DNA of 64,000 bases, taken from positions 4,863,978-4,927,977 of the forward strand of contig CM072159.1 in the NCBI GenBank assembly GCA_036850595.1, in the 5' to 3' direction. The number at the start of each line of letters is the position of its first letter. Position 1 is the stretch's first letter. The translations under genes and the position numbers were made by a program. Positions 49,501 through 63,500 of this stretch are shown here, piece after piece. Origin of the DNA: Rhyacichthys aspro (lineage: Eukaryota; Chordata; Actinopteri; Gobiiformes; Rhyacichthyidae). The notes beneath the pieces are model-generated. The model made no database searches. It saw only the letters and a list, made by a program, of their open reading frames with translations, and had not been told where the DNA came from.

Positions 49501-52500
49501 TTTCTTAGCCTCCAAAAACATTTATTGCCTTCTTCTACAATGTGTGACCAGCCTGGTTTTAATTTAAGTGAAACAGCCAAGAAAGGGCAGCTGCATAAGT
49601 CCTTTTAAATAGGAAATGGCAAAGGGAAATAGGGAAACAGGCATGGATTGCTGCACAAAAACAGTGTCGGCTGCAGCTCTCTGGATAATCTTAGTGATGT
49701 TAATGAGAAAGCATAATAGTGAGTGACTGCAGCGAGAGAGAAGCAGGGGGAAAGTTGTGCACTGGTGATTTTTACTCCTACTGCTTCAGAATTGGAAAAA
49801 AAAGGAAATCTGAGTATGTTTTATAAGCCGTACATAAATTAATGTGTGTTTTATGTCAAGTTTCACTCTCTTGTTTTCCTCTGTGTTTTTGTATTATACA
49901 TGTTAGGTGTCATGCATGCTTTTTTTTAATCAAATGCAGACATGCTCCATAAAAATGCACATTGGCTGGCCTTTTTTCTTTATCTCCTTAAGTATGACCA
50001 TAAATTTCGAGACAGTCACAGGAGAAGGATATCTTTAAGTGATATTCCAGACCAGTATTGTTCAATTAGCGTTCTATGTAATAATTGTATAATAATATAG
50101 TGTACACTCCAAAACTTTAGACACTTTTACATATGGTGATATTTTACTGTGGCCTTTTAGTCTGAGTGGAACAATACTGTTGTACAATGATGTAGTGTAG
50201 TACTCAATAGAGCTGGGTGAAATGGCTCTTTTTTATGTTCAATCCCAACCCAACAATAGCAGAGTAGCAAAGCAACCAGAGGCATTAAACAAGTGACAAT
50301 AATGCTTTTAGGGTTGAATGCTAGTTTTAGCTCTCTGTCTCCATAGAGAGGCCTAGTATAAACTACACACCAGATAAAGTCTTGTTATTTAAAAGATGCA
50401 AAAAGTGATTTGGTATAACTAAGTACATGGTTAATTTGCATAAATCAACAAGTACATAGAGCATCACACACATGCGCCATGTTTATCTTAATTTCCTGCT
50501 GCTTTGCAAAACCAAGGCATTACAAACAACAGACAGTCTTTCTGTTAGTCATTCTTAGTGTCTGCAGAGTCAGAGTGGCAGAGTGACCATTTTTGCAGTT
50601 GTAATGGTTTCTAGCCATTGGGCCATTTTAGACATCATTCCAAATAAAGTAAAAAAATAATAATACATCAAATGTATATTATTTATAATTTATAAAGATG
50701 ACTTGCAGTGCAGAACTAAAACACATGCACATAAATAACATGCAAAGAATACAACAAGTGAAGATCATAACTTTTGTCAGGGAGTTCCCGAAGGTTGGAG
50801 CAGCTATGGAAAAGGCTCTATTACAAATTATTTTTTAATTATTAAGTATTACTCTTAACTACAGTTACCACACACAACCCTACTTCAGAAATCCTGTAAT
50901 GTCACTTTAACTCCACAACATCCACTTATTCTCCTTTCTCCCAAATTACAAGACAAAGAAATTAGACCTGTACAATATAACACAAATGTATTTATATCTC
51001 AATATCAGTACTAATATATCATATATTGTATCATATTACAATATCCATCTAACAAAGGACTGCTTGAACTGCCATAATTAAATGGTATTCCACGTTACAG
51101 ACATTCATAATTTTCACGACAAAAATATAATTGACTTGTATGTTCAAATGTCAAAGTTAGTAAGACCTGATCAATTGAACCTTTGTAATGCCAAGGAGGA
51201 CAATCAAATATTACAAGTCATGATGGCAATATTAAACATAGGTATTGCAAACATACATGTTCTCCTCACCTTAAAGGAAACCTCATTGTCCTCAAAGGTA
51301 ACAGCACTTTAAAATGCTGTAGCAGGTGACAGTAAAACAGGCCAGAAAAGCAAATTAAATGTCCCTCTTGAATGATTGTCTACCTCACACAGTTTCACAG
51401 TCAGCAGTTTTATTTTCGCAAAATGAACCAAAACGTATTGCTAAAAGTTATGGCACCTCTGTAGAGAAGAGGCATAAATCATTTTAATCTAAACTAGTTT
51501 TAAAGTGCTCCCACACACACCAGTGTAGTGTGAAAATGCAAAGACACGTTTTTATTGCTTTAACAATAGTTTGTAGAGGCAGTAACATCACTTATCCCTT
51601 TACGTTGTTTTTCTATCAGACTGCATTTCCCCAAAACAGTTGATTTACTTTTGAAGGTGACACAATGATTTGCTTAGAGCGCTTCAAACAGTGCTCAGTG
51701 AACAGGCGTATTTGTGCTTCTGTGTCATAAAGCTTTTAAACAACAGACGAGTAGAGTGACTGGACGTTTTAGTGAAGCTGACCCCCTGTGGAGCATCATT
51801 ACTTTTCCTTGTTGCAGTGAAGGTGACATGTTTTTACAGTGCTCACCGCGTCGCTATAAGCAAAACAAGAGAAGCGAAAAGTCACATGGTCTCCAGTGGC
51901 AGCCTGTCATCCTGCCAGGTTCGGGATTTGGAGACAAATCTGAGCGGAAAAGGAGTCAAATCAAGTCTAAATCCACTGACTGTAACTCTGGCCAAACATG
52001 ATGTTCTTCGCTCTGCTGTCCAGTCGGGCTGAGTAAGAAATTAATCTTTCATTACTGGGCCCTGTCTTGAAGCTGAAGGTCAGGAGAAAATCTCACAAAC
52101 AAACTTAAAATAAGAAGATGATAGAAATTTAAAAGCAGCCCACAGTTGGCTCAGAGTTTAAAAGCTTATGAAACACTGTCACACAGTCAAATCTCAAAAA
52201 GCAACCAATGTTTTCAATCAAACTAAGTGAAATACATACATCGCTAATATTCTCAGTGTGAAGTGTCAGAGGAAGTGTTGATGTTGTATAACAGTGCACC
52301 CGCACGGTTTGGCTGCTGCTTCTTCCATAACAGCACTTTCCTTCCCAATTTCTCTCTCATATAGTTTAGTCATAAATTTTAACTGTTATCTGGCCAACTC
52401 TTCCTCCCCCGGATATCAAAAAGCAAGCGTGAATTATAGCTACAATGTCATGGTTACTGTGAAAGTTCCATTGAATGAGAAATGCCTTTGATGTATAGAA

Positions 52501-55051
52501 ATACCTTTGTGTTCTATGGGATTTTGTGTGTCCATTCCCTGCTTCCTAGGAAAAGGCTGCCAGGCTGTTTCATAGAGATGCTTTCTAAGACTATGTTATT
52601 ACATTACCAGGTTATGGTCATGTATGAGCAGGAGAATGAATTAAAATCACTGTCTTGTGTAAATAGCGACTTTGCAGTGAAAACAGTGATTGTGTGGCTG
52701 TTTTTGACAGTGACTCGCAGCAAAAAAAAAAAAAAAAGAACAGAGAAAAACACTGTTATTTAAAATCTCATTCTTAATTATAATTAAAGCAACACTGTGT
52801 AACTTATCAGGATTGAAAATGCTGCTGCAAACTCACATGAGACTTTTATCTTATCATTAAATATCTTATTTTCAAGTTGTGATGTAACATAGTCATGTGG
52901 GGTTTTTGGGAAGATATTTGTCCTCATGAGGTGGAGCCACGTAGTGGAATATCTGTCGAACCAGGCTTTTTTCCCCCCTTCTTTTTATCTCATAAACCAT
53001 CAGAATTAATTTGTGACTATTCTTTTAATTATTGTCCAACTTTGTATTTTTGGGGTTGGAATCTTTAGGCATCTCATGATTCGATTAGTTTCCAATTCAG
53101 AGGCCCACTATTCGATTCAGAAACAATGCATCGAGGAAGTCATTATGTGTACTACATAAGAGCTAGAAAAATAAATCTGTTCATGTTCAGACTGATTATT
53201 TTATATTTGAAAGCTAGTAGAAATACAATATAAAATCCAAACTTCATTTAAAAGCCAAATAACCTAAAATTCACTGTATTTATGTAACAGTAATTAAAAG
53301 TGAATGAATGAGAGTTGGTGTATGGTGATGAGCTGTTTGAGGTCACAGAAAGCAGGTTGTAGTATATTTGAAGAAGGTCTTAAACCTAGAGCTGAAATTT
53401 ATGTGTCGTATTATTACTTTAAATAAATATGTGCGATTGTTTTTTCCAGCCCTAACATCCATATTAAAGCTTTAGGTTTCAGTGCTGTTTGATTTTTGTC
53501 TGACCTCTTACTTCAAAGCGAGCCCACCAGCTTGACAGACCAAGTTTGTCAAAACAGAGAAATGAACAATGTTGTCATGTAAGTGTCCCCTGAGACAGCT
53601 TCCCAGAGAGCGTGCACCTCAATTTTCTTTGGATATAAAGGTTGTTATGGAAGGCTGGCATCCTCAGACCTATTGATACACCACTCCCTTAAAGGACATT
53701 GTGTTCCCATTCTCTGTCTGTCTTAATGCTGCAATATTTCTCTTTAGTAGTTCCCACTTGATGCAAAATAGTGACATTTAAAGGTAAGATTCTTTAAAGC
53801 ACCACAAGATTATTTTAAACCCTAGAACTTCCCAATTCCTGCAGTTTAACAGTCTTCTGTATTTACACCTCACTGAAGTCCAACCTCGGTGCAGCAGGCT
53901 GTGAAATAGGACTTAAATTGGGCTGGCCTTCTAAAAGGTCCAAAAACTCTCAAACTGAACTTCTTGAAACCTGCTGCAATTAAATTCTCTCTGAGGTCTG
54001 TATTATTATTTTATGTGGGAACAGCGCACTGCTAAGTCATATTTTTGTGGAGAGTGGGAGCGAGGTCTTTGTCTGCGTCAGCGTCCGGGCAGAAACGCAC
54101 ACACATGCCCTCAACATATACGCTTTGCATACCAATGTATCCGCTCACCTCTGGTGAACGGAGCAGTGCAGCCGAAGTGTCCGCATGTCAGAGGGTGCCG
54201 TGCGGGGAGCTGCTCGCCGCTCACCTATTCAATCCGTCGGGGGGACGCAGATAGAGGGACGACAGCCCGACTGTTGACATTTGCGCCCTCGGAAGAGCTC
54301 ATTTAGAACAAGACAGAGCCACGGGGCACTTTGTTATTCCGCTCATACCTGCTCAGTGTGACCCTCCCCTCTGCTCCCCCCCCTCCTTGCCTCTCTCACT
54401 CTCTCCGCTGCATCGCTCAGTCAGTCGGAGAGGCAAGAGTCTCTCCTAACACTGGCTGCCCGATTCCTCGCCGCTTTATTAGCTTCAGCCAGTATCCCTC
54501 TTTGTCCCTGCCCTGATTTGTTTTGATTCATTTTTTTTAAGCTCAATGCTCTCTGTAAAGCTGTATTATAATGCGCTCTAAGCCGCTCACATCTCCACAG
54601 CCTCCCCGCCGATGCGTTGTGTAGCGGAGAGTATCAGCTCGCTCTTGTTGTGGCATGTCTGTTTACATCAGCAGCGTGGCAGGCAGGGCAGGGAGCAGTG
54701 TTAGCAGCGGAGCGGCGGCAATAGCAGGTGGAGGAGAAGGAGGACGGCTGGGGGAGACACGAGAAACGGAGGAGCCACAGGACAAAGAAAGCGGGGACGC
54801 TGAGAGGGAAGGAGGTCAGGGGAGAGCAGTGGCGGGATGTGGATCCAGAGCGGGACGCAGCAGCAGCAGGGGAGGAGGACTCGGAGTGTGTCGCGGAGTT
54901 TGTGTGTCAGTCCAAGAGCTTAGCTACTGTCTCTGTCTGCCCTGTTGTTGTACAGTGCTGCTGCAGCATGGAGCCGACCCCAACATCCGCAACACCGACG
55001 GCAAGTCTGCGCTGGACCTGGCCGAACCGTCCGCCAAGGCTGTGCTCACAG
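46541..55051 (+). CDS. tnks: Tankyrase-1, 5' part (exons 1-4)
   Basis: Exons 46541-47033, 47764-47879, 48554-48662 and 54956-55051 join in phase (1, 0, 1, 1). Residues 1-126 are low complexity (Pro, Ser, Thr; a serine run at about 46751-46800). Then the ankyrin-repeat region starts: ELFEACRNGDVSRVKKLVDA, VNAKDMAGRKSTPLHFAAG, FGRKDVVDHLLQTGANVHA, RDDGGLIPLHNACSFGH, GADPNARDNWNYTPLHEAA, LLQHGADPNIRNTDGKSAL. This is almost identical to human TNKS. Tankyrase poly-ADP-ribosylates targets such as axin and TRF1 through a C-terminal SAM-PARP module, which lies beyond the right edge. TNKS rather than TNKS2 is favoured by the long Ser-rich N terminus and the cldn23 neighbour. The ATG has a good context (GAAAATGG). 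Confidence 0.92.
46751..46800 (+). repeat. tnks: AGC-type trinucleotide repeat in tnks exon 1
   Basis: An interrupted AGC/AGT run encodes a serine tract of about 15 residues in the tankyrase N terminus; human TNKS also has serine runs there. Confidence 0.8.
47034..54955 (+). other. tnks: tnks introns 1-3
   Basis: Introns 47034-47763, 47880-48553 and 48663-54955. Intron 3 is 6.3 kb and mostly AT-rich; it has an A-rich run at 48366-48387 and simple degenerate repeats at about 50980-51060 and 53060-53135 (palindromic ATATC and GATTCGATT motifs common in fish repeats). Its last 650 bases are GC-rich and described separately. No gene of its own is supported. Confidence 0.6.
54300..54955 (+). promoter_or_regulatory. 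tnks: GC-rich possible internal promoter of tnks with in-frame ATG
   Basis: The 3' end of intron 3 changes from AT-rich to GC- and CpG-rich, with CT-rich tracts typical of start regions. An ATG at 54655 opens a frame of 100 codons (MSVYISSVAGRAG..., Gly/Ser/Arg-rich) that continues without a stop through the exon-4 acceptor into LLQHGADPN. A transcript starting here and left unspliced would encode a tankyrase lacking the first ankyrin repeats. The open frame may be a by-product of high GC. Confidence 0.35.
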
Positions 55052-55751
55052 GTCAGTGCCACCATCACTGTCTTTAAATGCAGCTACGTTGTCTCTCCAT
55101 CTTCCTACATTCATGCATGCCTCTTTGTTTCCGTGCCTTGCTAAGTCATGTAATCTTTATGCACTAAATCTTTTTATTGGTTGGCATCTGGAAGATTCAA
55201 GCTGAGAAATAGATGGTCAGGAATAAGGAGCTTGCAGTTTTAAAGAAATTGTAAGTGAGCTGGCTGTTTGTGAAGTTGTGAACAAATGTAAAGCTTATAT
55301 TTTTCTAAATTTCTCTCTTGTTGCTTTTCTTGTACACCATCAGAATGATACCCAGCCAAACAAACCGTTTTATCTCAGTCACAATAAACTGTGTGTTTCC
55401 ATTTACAAAGAGCTTTGTACCAATCCTAGAGTAAAAGCTCTGTCATAGGTAACACATGTAACTGTCTGGCTAGTGAGATTTTGGTAAGATTTATTGCCAT
55501 TGACTAACTTCTCAAATGAACCCTATGGTCAAGACAATACTTTTTTTTTCTTTTTTTTACAGTTGCCTCAAAGGGCTTCAAATACTGTAAAAATGAACAC
55601 CCTCTGTCCTTAGACCCTACATCAGGGTGAGGGAAAACTGGACAGAGCATGCAATAGGTGCAACCAAGACCTATATACAAATATTGTACTGGCTAAGTCC
55701 ATAGCATACGGCTTATACATGAACTAGACATAGCTTTGAAGTTAAATATTT

Positions 55752-55905
55752 TTGTGTATTTTTGGCCTTTATTTCACTGAGACAGTGTAGATAGAAAACA
55801 GAGTGAGAGTGAGGGAAATGACACAGAGCTGAGCTGGAATCGAACCTGGGTCCCTCATATCATAGTACTCGTAGTATGTGGTCTACCAGGTCAACCACCA
55901 TGGTC
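55752..55905 (-). mobile_element. tRNA-derived SINE
   Basis: On the minus strand a degenerate A-box region (GGTTGACCTGGTAGACCAC, 55897-55879) is followed by a clean B box GGTTCGATTCC (55846-55836) about 35 bases on, then a tRNA-unrelated body and a 3' end AAATAAAGGCCAAAAA. This is the structure of a polymerase III SINE. Confidence 0.75.
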
Positions 55906-58019
55906 ATCAGTGTGTCACGTGTTCTAAGAGCAAAAAGGAAGCACCACCAGATCATGTCTATGTGTAACTGATGTAGGGGCTTCTTTACTGATTGTATTTT
56001 TAATTGACAAGGGACTTTACTATAGAAAAGTATAGACTTGATTTATAGATATATCATCTAAGATGCCTCAGACAAATAAACCACTCTGAATTGACCATGT
56101 GCAGATTGTGTTTTTGTGGCTGCTGGCATTATTTTCCCCAGTCAGTCAACCACTGAAGTTCCCTGAGTGTAGACTGAATGCTTGTCCATCTTAAAAAAAA
56201 CATGTCCAGATGTCTACCAAGAGATAAGTACACCCTGGTGATTAAAAACCTGGACAAACATTTTGCTCACAACTTTGCCAACACCCAGCACACCTTGTTC
56301 CCATCTCACAAACCAATCTTGAGTCTGTCCAGGGCTGCGGGCGCCTTTTTTCCTGTCCATCTATCTCATTCTGCAAAGCTGTACAGCTCTTTACGTCAGC
56401 CAGCTTTCTACATCATTTTTTTTCCATTTTGTGCATCTCTCCAAGGCTATAACCAGAGGTCAGGAGTGTTTGTGTCCCTGCCTCTGCTCTTTTTCATTTT
56501 TTTCTCGCTCTCTCTGACTCCTCTTCTGGCTGAGGTTGCACTCATTGATCAGCTACTCAATAAACTCGCCTTCAGTGTTGGCCTTTTTGGATCGCTTGCT
56601 CCCTTTTTGCTTTTATTATTTCTGTGCTTTACGGTTCATTCATTTTCTCTGACACTTGTTAAAGAATTGTAATATGTCTTGCAACAAAACAAAGGTGTCA
56701 TCGAAAGGCCTTGTAATGAACTGTGGCTTTATGTCAGTAGTGTAAAGAATTATATCAGTGTTTTTCAGGGCAAAGAGGTTAGTGAGATTATAGTGAACTG
56801 TTATTGGTTAAACTTTGTTGCTTTTTTAATGGGATGGATTGCGAGCTCAATCTCAGAGAAATAACATTTTGAACCGGTATGATTTATTAATTCAGTTTGA
56901 CAGTGCTGAGGCCATGAATAATACATTTTAAGGCACAAGCTGTGGGCTAAAAAAAAATCTGACCTTGGGCCGTGATTTGCCCCAGGACCTGACTTGCCTT
57001 CATTAGGGCATGTGGGGATATAATAATTTCTCAACAATGAAAAAAATAACATTAAAGATGATGGCTTTTTGTCCTTCACACTTAGTCACTCACTGCTGTT
57101 TTCTTCTATACGTATTGTCCTGATATTGCCTGTTGAAATCAGTTGGATTTAAATGATTTTCCCGGTTAGATTTTCTGGTGTGATGTCAAACAGTGCCTGC
57201 AAAGTAAATGCCAAGTGATGTCTGCCCCCAACCGCCTGATTGGTTCTCCAGCGTGAGATGAGTCACAGCTTGTGTACGTGGCAACTTGAACACAAAGAAA
57301 GAAAGGCAACCTCTCAAACACCTTGCATTTACTGTGGTCATTACAATGTGGGCCTGTTGCCAGTTACTTAATTAATGAAGTAAATATAAATTTTACATAT
57401 TAGGAAGCCATACTCTTTAGTGTCACAAATTCTGCTTGGGTTGAATGCAATCTGTACAATACATACAAAACAGGCACGGCAATGCCCAGAGTTAATTAAT
57501 TATTCTCATCTGTAGTGGGTTTAAATTGGTGATCATAAGGTGCCCAATGTGACAGGATCAAAGGTGAGTGATTGTTCAGTTGTACGACCAAAGATTCCCA
57601 ACAAATATTTGGAAAGTGTGTGCATTTCAGACAGCCATTGAAAGTTCTGCTATGACATGTTGCAATGTAAACAAAGTTGCTCCAACAACTTACTGAAGTT
57701 TGAAACCCTGTTTTTTCATCTTTTTCCAAACTCCATTATTCGTTTAAACACCACTCAAGTTGACACTCACTGGCTCTACCTCTTTTTAGTTAGAGTACCA
57801 TGCACTCTTCTCTAATCTACAGTGTGGCAGCTATCACATGATGCACAGTATGACATGTAATAATCTTGTACAATTCAAAAAAAGCACTCAGTGTGACAGA
57901 GGCTCACAACCTCAAACAGATATTGGACAGGAGACACTTGCTTTGTTTGAGAGTTTTCATATGAAGCACACTATTGCATTCAAAAACAATACAGGCTTTG
58001 TTATAGAAAAGTAGCTCTG

Positions 58020-58310
58020 TTTTCAACAGACTGTAGCTCCACCTTCCAGTGACCATACCTCTCTATCTTGGTCCCAGTGGAAGAATGAATAAAGTGGCAT
58101 GGTAGGGTATCTTATCTGAGGAACACCAAAGAGATTTATGGATGTAGTGAAGGAGGACATGAAGTCAGTTGGTGTGAGTGAAGAGGATGCTGAGCACAGA
58201 TGGAGGCAGATGATTGGCTGTGTCAACCGCTGAAAGGAAACAGCCGAAAGGAGAAGGTGGTAAGGTATCTTGTTTGGAACCCTTCGTACCCCTTTAATAA
58301 TGGAAACCAT
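58020..58310 (+). mobile_element. RTE/Rex-like LINE 3' relic
   Basis: At 58139-58232 the + strand encodes MDVVKEDMKSVGVSEEDAEH then WRQMIGCVNR and a stop, followed by GAAAGGAAACAGCCGAAAGG. This coding end and the AACAGCCGAAAG tail are a familiar interspersed repeat in fish genomes. Only the 3' end remains. Assignment to the RTE/Rex group is tentative. Confidence 0.45.
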
Positions 58311-59930
58311 TCGAAAAAAATGGTGTACTGAACTAAAGCTTAAGACACCTTGTTGGCCGTGTGAGTCAGACTTCTATGCACTGTTGTGATGACACTTATT
58401 TTGCCCTTCTAAATAGTCATTTGGATTTTTACGGGATTATTTATTAAAGGAAACATGCATGACATTTATTACTAACTTTTGAGGATAAATTATATTTTTT
58501 AAAATATTTTACCGCAGACTATTTCATTTAAGTCTGAGACAAAAAAGTCTCAGGAAGAGCTCTACAAACTTAAAGAAGGGTCTCAGTGCCCGTCATGGGA
58601 CAGTAAAAGTTTGCAGTGAAACCCAAACTCATTACCAGTAGTTTTGTCGTTACAAGCTCTTTGAAGCAGGCACATTTAAAGTTTTACATCAATCCAGTCC
58701 TTACACGAACCACAGGGATACACAGCTAGGACTAATTAAAAACATACTGCATGTCTTTCAAATAAATTAGGCGAGGAGGAAAGTTTTGTATTTGCGTATT
58801 ACTTGTCACATATACATTCTGTCATATCATGTGCCATTTCTAACTCTAATACCTCCTATTTAAAATATATCTCTAAAAAATATATATAATAAAAATCTTT
58901 CTGGGTTCACTGCCTCTCATTTTCTCTCTGGGGATATCAGTGCAGGCGGTAAATCAGTTTTTCGCAGTAGCACTCAAATGTTTACACGGGGTTACATCAG
59001 CGGCTCCCCTCACTCGGCCTCGCTGGTAAATTAGATCAACTTCACGATATCACACAAGAGACTTATGCAGTGTCCGCACATATTGAAACAGTGAGAGATA
59101 TTATGCCCTTGCTAGTTTGAATTGAAAAAGCCTGTCTGACGGTAGATGTAGTGGAGCTTGTGTTTCTCGGAGCCCCTTTACCTCATCGCAGAGTGGCTTT
59201 TACAACAGAGCCGTCATAGAAAAGCTATTTATGAGCCGAACAACGAAAAGGTTAGTATGTGTCAAGTACTGGGGTAATTTAATTGGCCTTGTCTTTTGTT
59301 CTCCGCTGCAAATATTCCAACAGTATTCAGGCAAATGTTGGAAATGGTGTAAACAAGCCCAACTCAGTGCAGGCTCGGAAACAGTTGTGCATATTTATCA
59401 GCGTACACTCAGTGCTGTATTATTTACACACAGTTTTAGCACCGAAGCAGCAGGAAACTGGAAATGTGCATGCATATTAGAACAGCTGTGCAGTTGGTGT
59501 TTGATAACCCCCTTTATACTATGTGATTACGTGTTATTACTCAGAGCTGTAATCAAATAGAAGAGACCTCTTCACCATATAATGTTTTGGCCCCCACAAG
59601 TATAACATGAAATAAACATGAAGACACAAAGGCATACTCTGCATACTTTTTGCAGTGTCCTTTTTTCATTTTAGTGGTTAATCGTATTTATGCGTTCATT
59701 CAGTCAGCTATGATAAATGTGAATTTAACATATAGTTGGAAAACATTTAACACACAGTATTAGTCAAAACTATGTATATAATTGCATTGATAACACAATT
59801 TGTATTTGGCTGTTGTGGGAAAATAGATATTTAAAGCTCCAAAGAACCCAGTGAAAGTTTTGTTTCTGTTCCCCTGCTCAGAGTGGGCAAATCGAGACTG
59901 CTGGAAGCACATTATTATATTTAAACACCA

Positions 59931-60556
59931 GTGTTAATTTTGTTGACAAATAACTTTCATCATAGATTTCACCAACAACATATTTTTGTGGTTGAAAACA
60001 AAACTAAAACTAAATAAACGGTAATCAATAAGAACTTAAACTCTGACTAAATGTACCGACACTTTGGTCAATGAATGAAAATCAAATACAAAAATGAACA
60101 CACATTACACAGTGACGAAATCCAATCAAAAGGAGGAGGAGACGCAACGAGTGAAGAGGCAAACATTAGTTCGAGCGATGAAAAGAGAACGGCTTTTAAA
60201 TATCAAACTGTTATTGTTTGTTAAATGTTAATGCTTGAAAATAAAAGAAGGGAGACATATAGACACATGTTTATTATTCAGGGATAGCAGACACACTCCT
60301 ACTTATTTTATCATTATTGAGATGCTATTTTATTTAAACAATTTTAAATAAAGATACATTTGTGTTTGGAATACCTTGGAATAAATATGTGTGTATTGCA
60401 CATTCAGTACCAGCCATAACAGGTTAGTAGGGTAGAAAGGTAGAAATTATTACTTCAGAAAAAAAACCCAATTGAAAATGCAATACCTTTTATATTTTAG
60501 TTGACTAAGTCTATTGTAGATATAGTCGACTAAATTAAACTAAATTTTAGTTGAAC
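59931..60556. mobile_element. Common teleost interspersed repeat
   Basis: It begins AGTGTTAATTTTGTTGACAA and ends with repeated ACTAAATTAAACTAAATTTT and TTTTAGTTGA blocks, with ACTAAAACTAAATAAAC inside. This ACTAAA/TTGAC-rich composition is typical of a non-autonomous DNA element frequent in fish introns. Ends are approximate. Confidence 0.4.
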
Positions 60557-63500
60557 AGCCATGTATATAACTTTGAACTGAAGTAGATTTAATTGTCTGA
60601 TCTTCAACCAATCAATTAATCCACTTTTAGGAAAGCTTGAATGTTAATGTATGTCTTTTTTTGCGTGTGATTTAAATTTATATTTGTTCAAACCGTATCA
60701 CCCCTTACTTTTTAATCTTATTACAAAGATTACATTACACTCATGTATAGGCTCCAGGCCAAATATTCTAATAATATTTTTAGGATGAAAATATCCCATG
60801 AGTCATTTTGGTTATGGCTCTAGCTCCATGAGACGTGAGTTTTGCAGTACCCAGACTAAAATAACCCAGCCGCATACTTTGTGAGGTATACTTTGCTTAA
60901 TAATTTCTTGTTATATAAACTTGGATTATGAGTTGATGGCTTCACTAAAGTTTTCTAAAATGAAGCAGATGGCTATGTCTTAAAACTTGATTAGAATTGA
61001 CGACAGTAAGGCAGTTACGAGGACAGCTACATTTCATCCTTCTTGATATTTTTATAAGTGCCCACAGATTCACAGCAGGTGTTGAAAAAGCAGAAAGGTA
61101 ATGGAAAACTAGAGACAGAAAACGCCAATGTAATGTGTCCTATTAAGTAGTCAGGAGACCGGAACAGCGTTGATGTGCTGATGTCACTTTTCCACCACAC
61201 TGGCTCTAGAACATATTCTTGTGCTTTCAACAGACCTTACATTATATGGAGTGCTATTATAGGTTACATAAGGTTTACAGTATGGCCTATTGATTAATTG
61301 TCATGTTGTTACATAGAGTTAGAGAAGGTTTTGTATTTGTGTAAGATGTTACTTTCTAGTCTTTGTCTCGTGAGCTCATATTATGGGAGTAACTCTGAAC
61401 CCTTAGTCCTAATATTACTGTCTTGAATTAAATTGTATTACTGACTGCCTTCATAACATTCCCATACCAAGCAAACCACTCAGAACACCCATCAGTTTTT
61501 TTCCTTACATTTGTCACCAGCCTGTCTTCCTGTTTTTGACACTTCCTCTGGCTTCATTATCATCATCTTGCACCTGTGACGATGACTTTGACTTGTGATT
61601 TGTCAGGTCTTCGCTCTTCGAGCTGCTGACAAATTTACATGGTCTCGTTAGAAACCTGAAATATGCATTTAATGGCAGACGTTAATTACCGCCATCAGTG
61701 TCTTTTCACCTTTCTCCTCCGTGGAGCGACTCTTGTTGTTCTAATTAATGTCGGCAGTGATGCATTAAAGCAATTCTCCCTAAGACGTTTTTATTATTAC
61801 AAGCAAATTAGGGATTTCAGAGAAGTGATGTAGAATTTAAATGACGTTAAATCTTCATTGCAAGAAAAACCCTTCAACTCTATAAACACATAATTATGTA
61901 TTTGCCATTGTATATATGAGCCATAATGTAGTGTTCTATACTGTGCACAGCATTTCCCCGCCTGTCCTATATGCTGTGTCTGTATGATTTAGAGGTCCTG
62001 GCCTATTCTTCATCTCTGCTGCAGGCCGCCAGCTTTTCGCTCCAGTCTGTGGTGATGGAAGAGTATATTGACCCATAAATTAGCTCTACCGCTCCGCCAC
62101 ATCCAACACATTGCTCTGAGAAACGATAGACTCTCTGTTCCCTGTTAGCCGCAGATGAGAGGAGGAAAAACTGAGAAAATTAGTTTTGCATGCTGCATTT
62201 TAAACTTCTGAAAGCCGAGCACGATGATACAGAAATGTGGTTTGTGAAATGATTTGGTATGCTGTTGTCACACATTCACACAAGTTCAGGTAAAAAAGGT
62301 GTTCAACATATAAAATATGTGCACATATTTTACACACTTACACAATACACACACTTTTTTTTACCTGTCTCTCACCAAAGCTATTAATCTAAAAAGTAAA
62401 GCCAGTTATAATCATGGCTATCCACATAATTTCAAAAACATTCAGCTGAACTTAACATAAATTAAAGATGAAGTGCTATGCAATGGTTTTGGATGTAATA
62501 TGGTGTAGTTTTAAAGTCTTTTAAGGGGTTTATGAGATAACTATGGATACCTAATGTATTCCCTACAGTAGGTAATTGTCATCTCACCCCGAGTTTGGAG
62601 GAGCAGATTATTACCATTTATTATGTATTGCTGCTAATAATGCATTTAAAACTTTACAAACTACTATCATTAGTTGTTACTACATTTTGGTCTTGACTCA
62701 GCCTCAATCTCTAAAAGTCTTATTCTGTTCTTGATACGTTCTGGTGGTTTGTCTTGACAACAACATACTGAACTACCCCTTTCAGGTCCTTACTGAGCCA
62801 GACCATCGGAATGTATGTTTATGTATGTGCCTTAATAAGATATTAGCATCACTTGTTCAAAGTCCCATTGCAAGTTCCAGTGCATTAAAATGGGCAAAAA
62901 TACAGAATCAGCATTACTGTATTTGTCACATATGCATGCAAGATAAAGGCCTGTGTGGTTTGCCTCTCCAAATATTGCAGTGAGCCCACATGGATCGATT
63001 CTATATTTAGTATTTCACAGTGGTTGGGCGTATTTTTCAGACAGATTATGCATCAGAGTTTGATTAGATGACAGAGTTCATCTTTTACCGCTCAAGCAAA
63101 TTGGTATAAATTACCTGTCAGAGAGTCTTTTTGCACGAAAACAGTCAATGCAATTCATTTTCTAACACATGAATAAACAAATAACAGAAGTTTAGAGATA
63201 CATTTAGTTATACCTTGTTCCATATCAGGTTATAATCTCAACTATGCAGAGATTTGTGAGATTGTCTTATCACAAAGTGGTCACCGTGTACTGTAGCAAA
63301 ATGCAGACAGCCCACCATGCAGTGTTTATCAGATATGAATGCAAATCTGCTGCAGTGGTTAACCTGATTTATAGACTTTCAACAGTGTGATGCAGGTGGA
63401 AGATTAACACAAGAAAATTTGCATTTTATGTTTTCGGTGTATGCCACCTTTAGAAGTGACTGGTTCAGTTGTACAGGATTGCATTTTTTAGAAGTTGGTG

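Noticed and set aside
56178..56672. 164-codon frame in tnks intron 4
   Set aside because: Low-complexity Phe/Ser/Leu translation of T-rich intron; no conserved motif.
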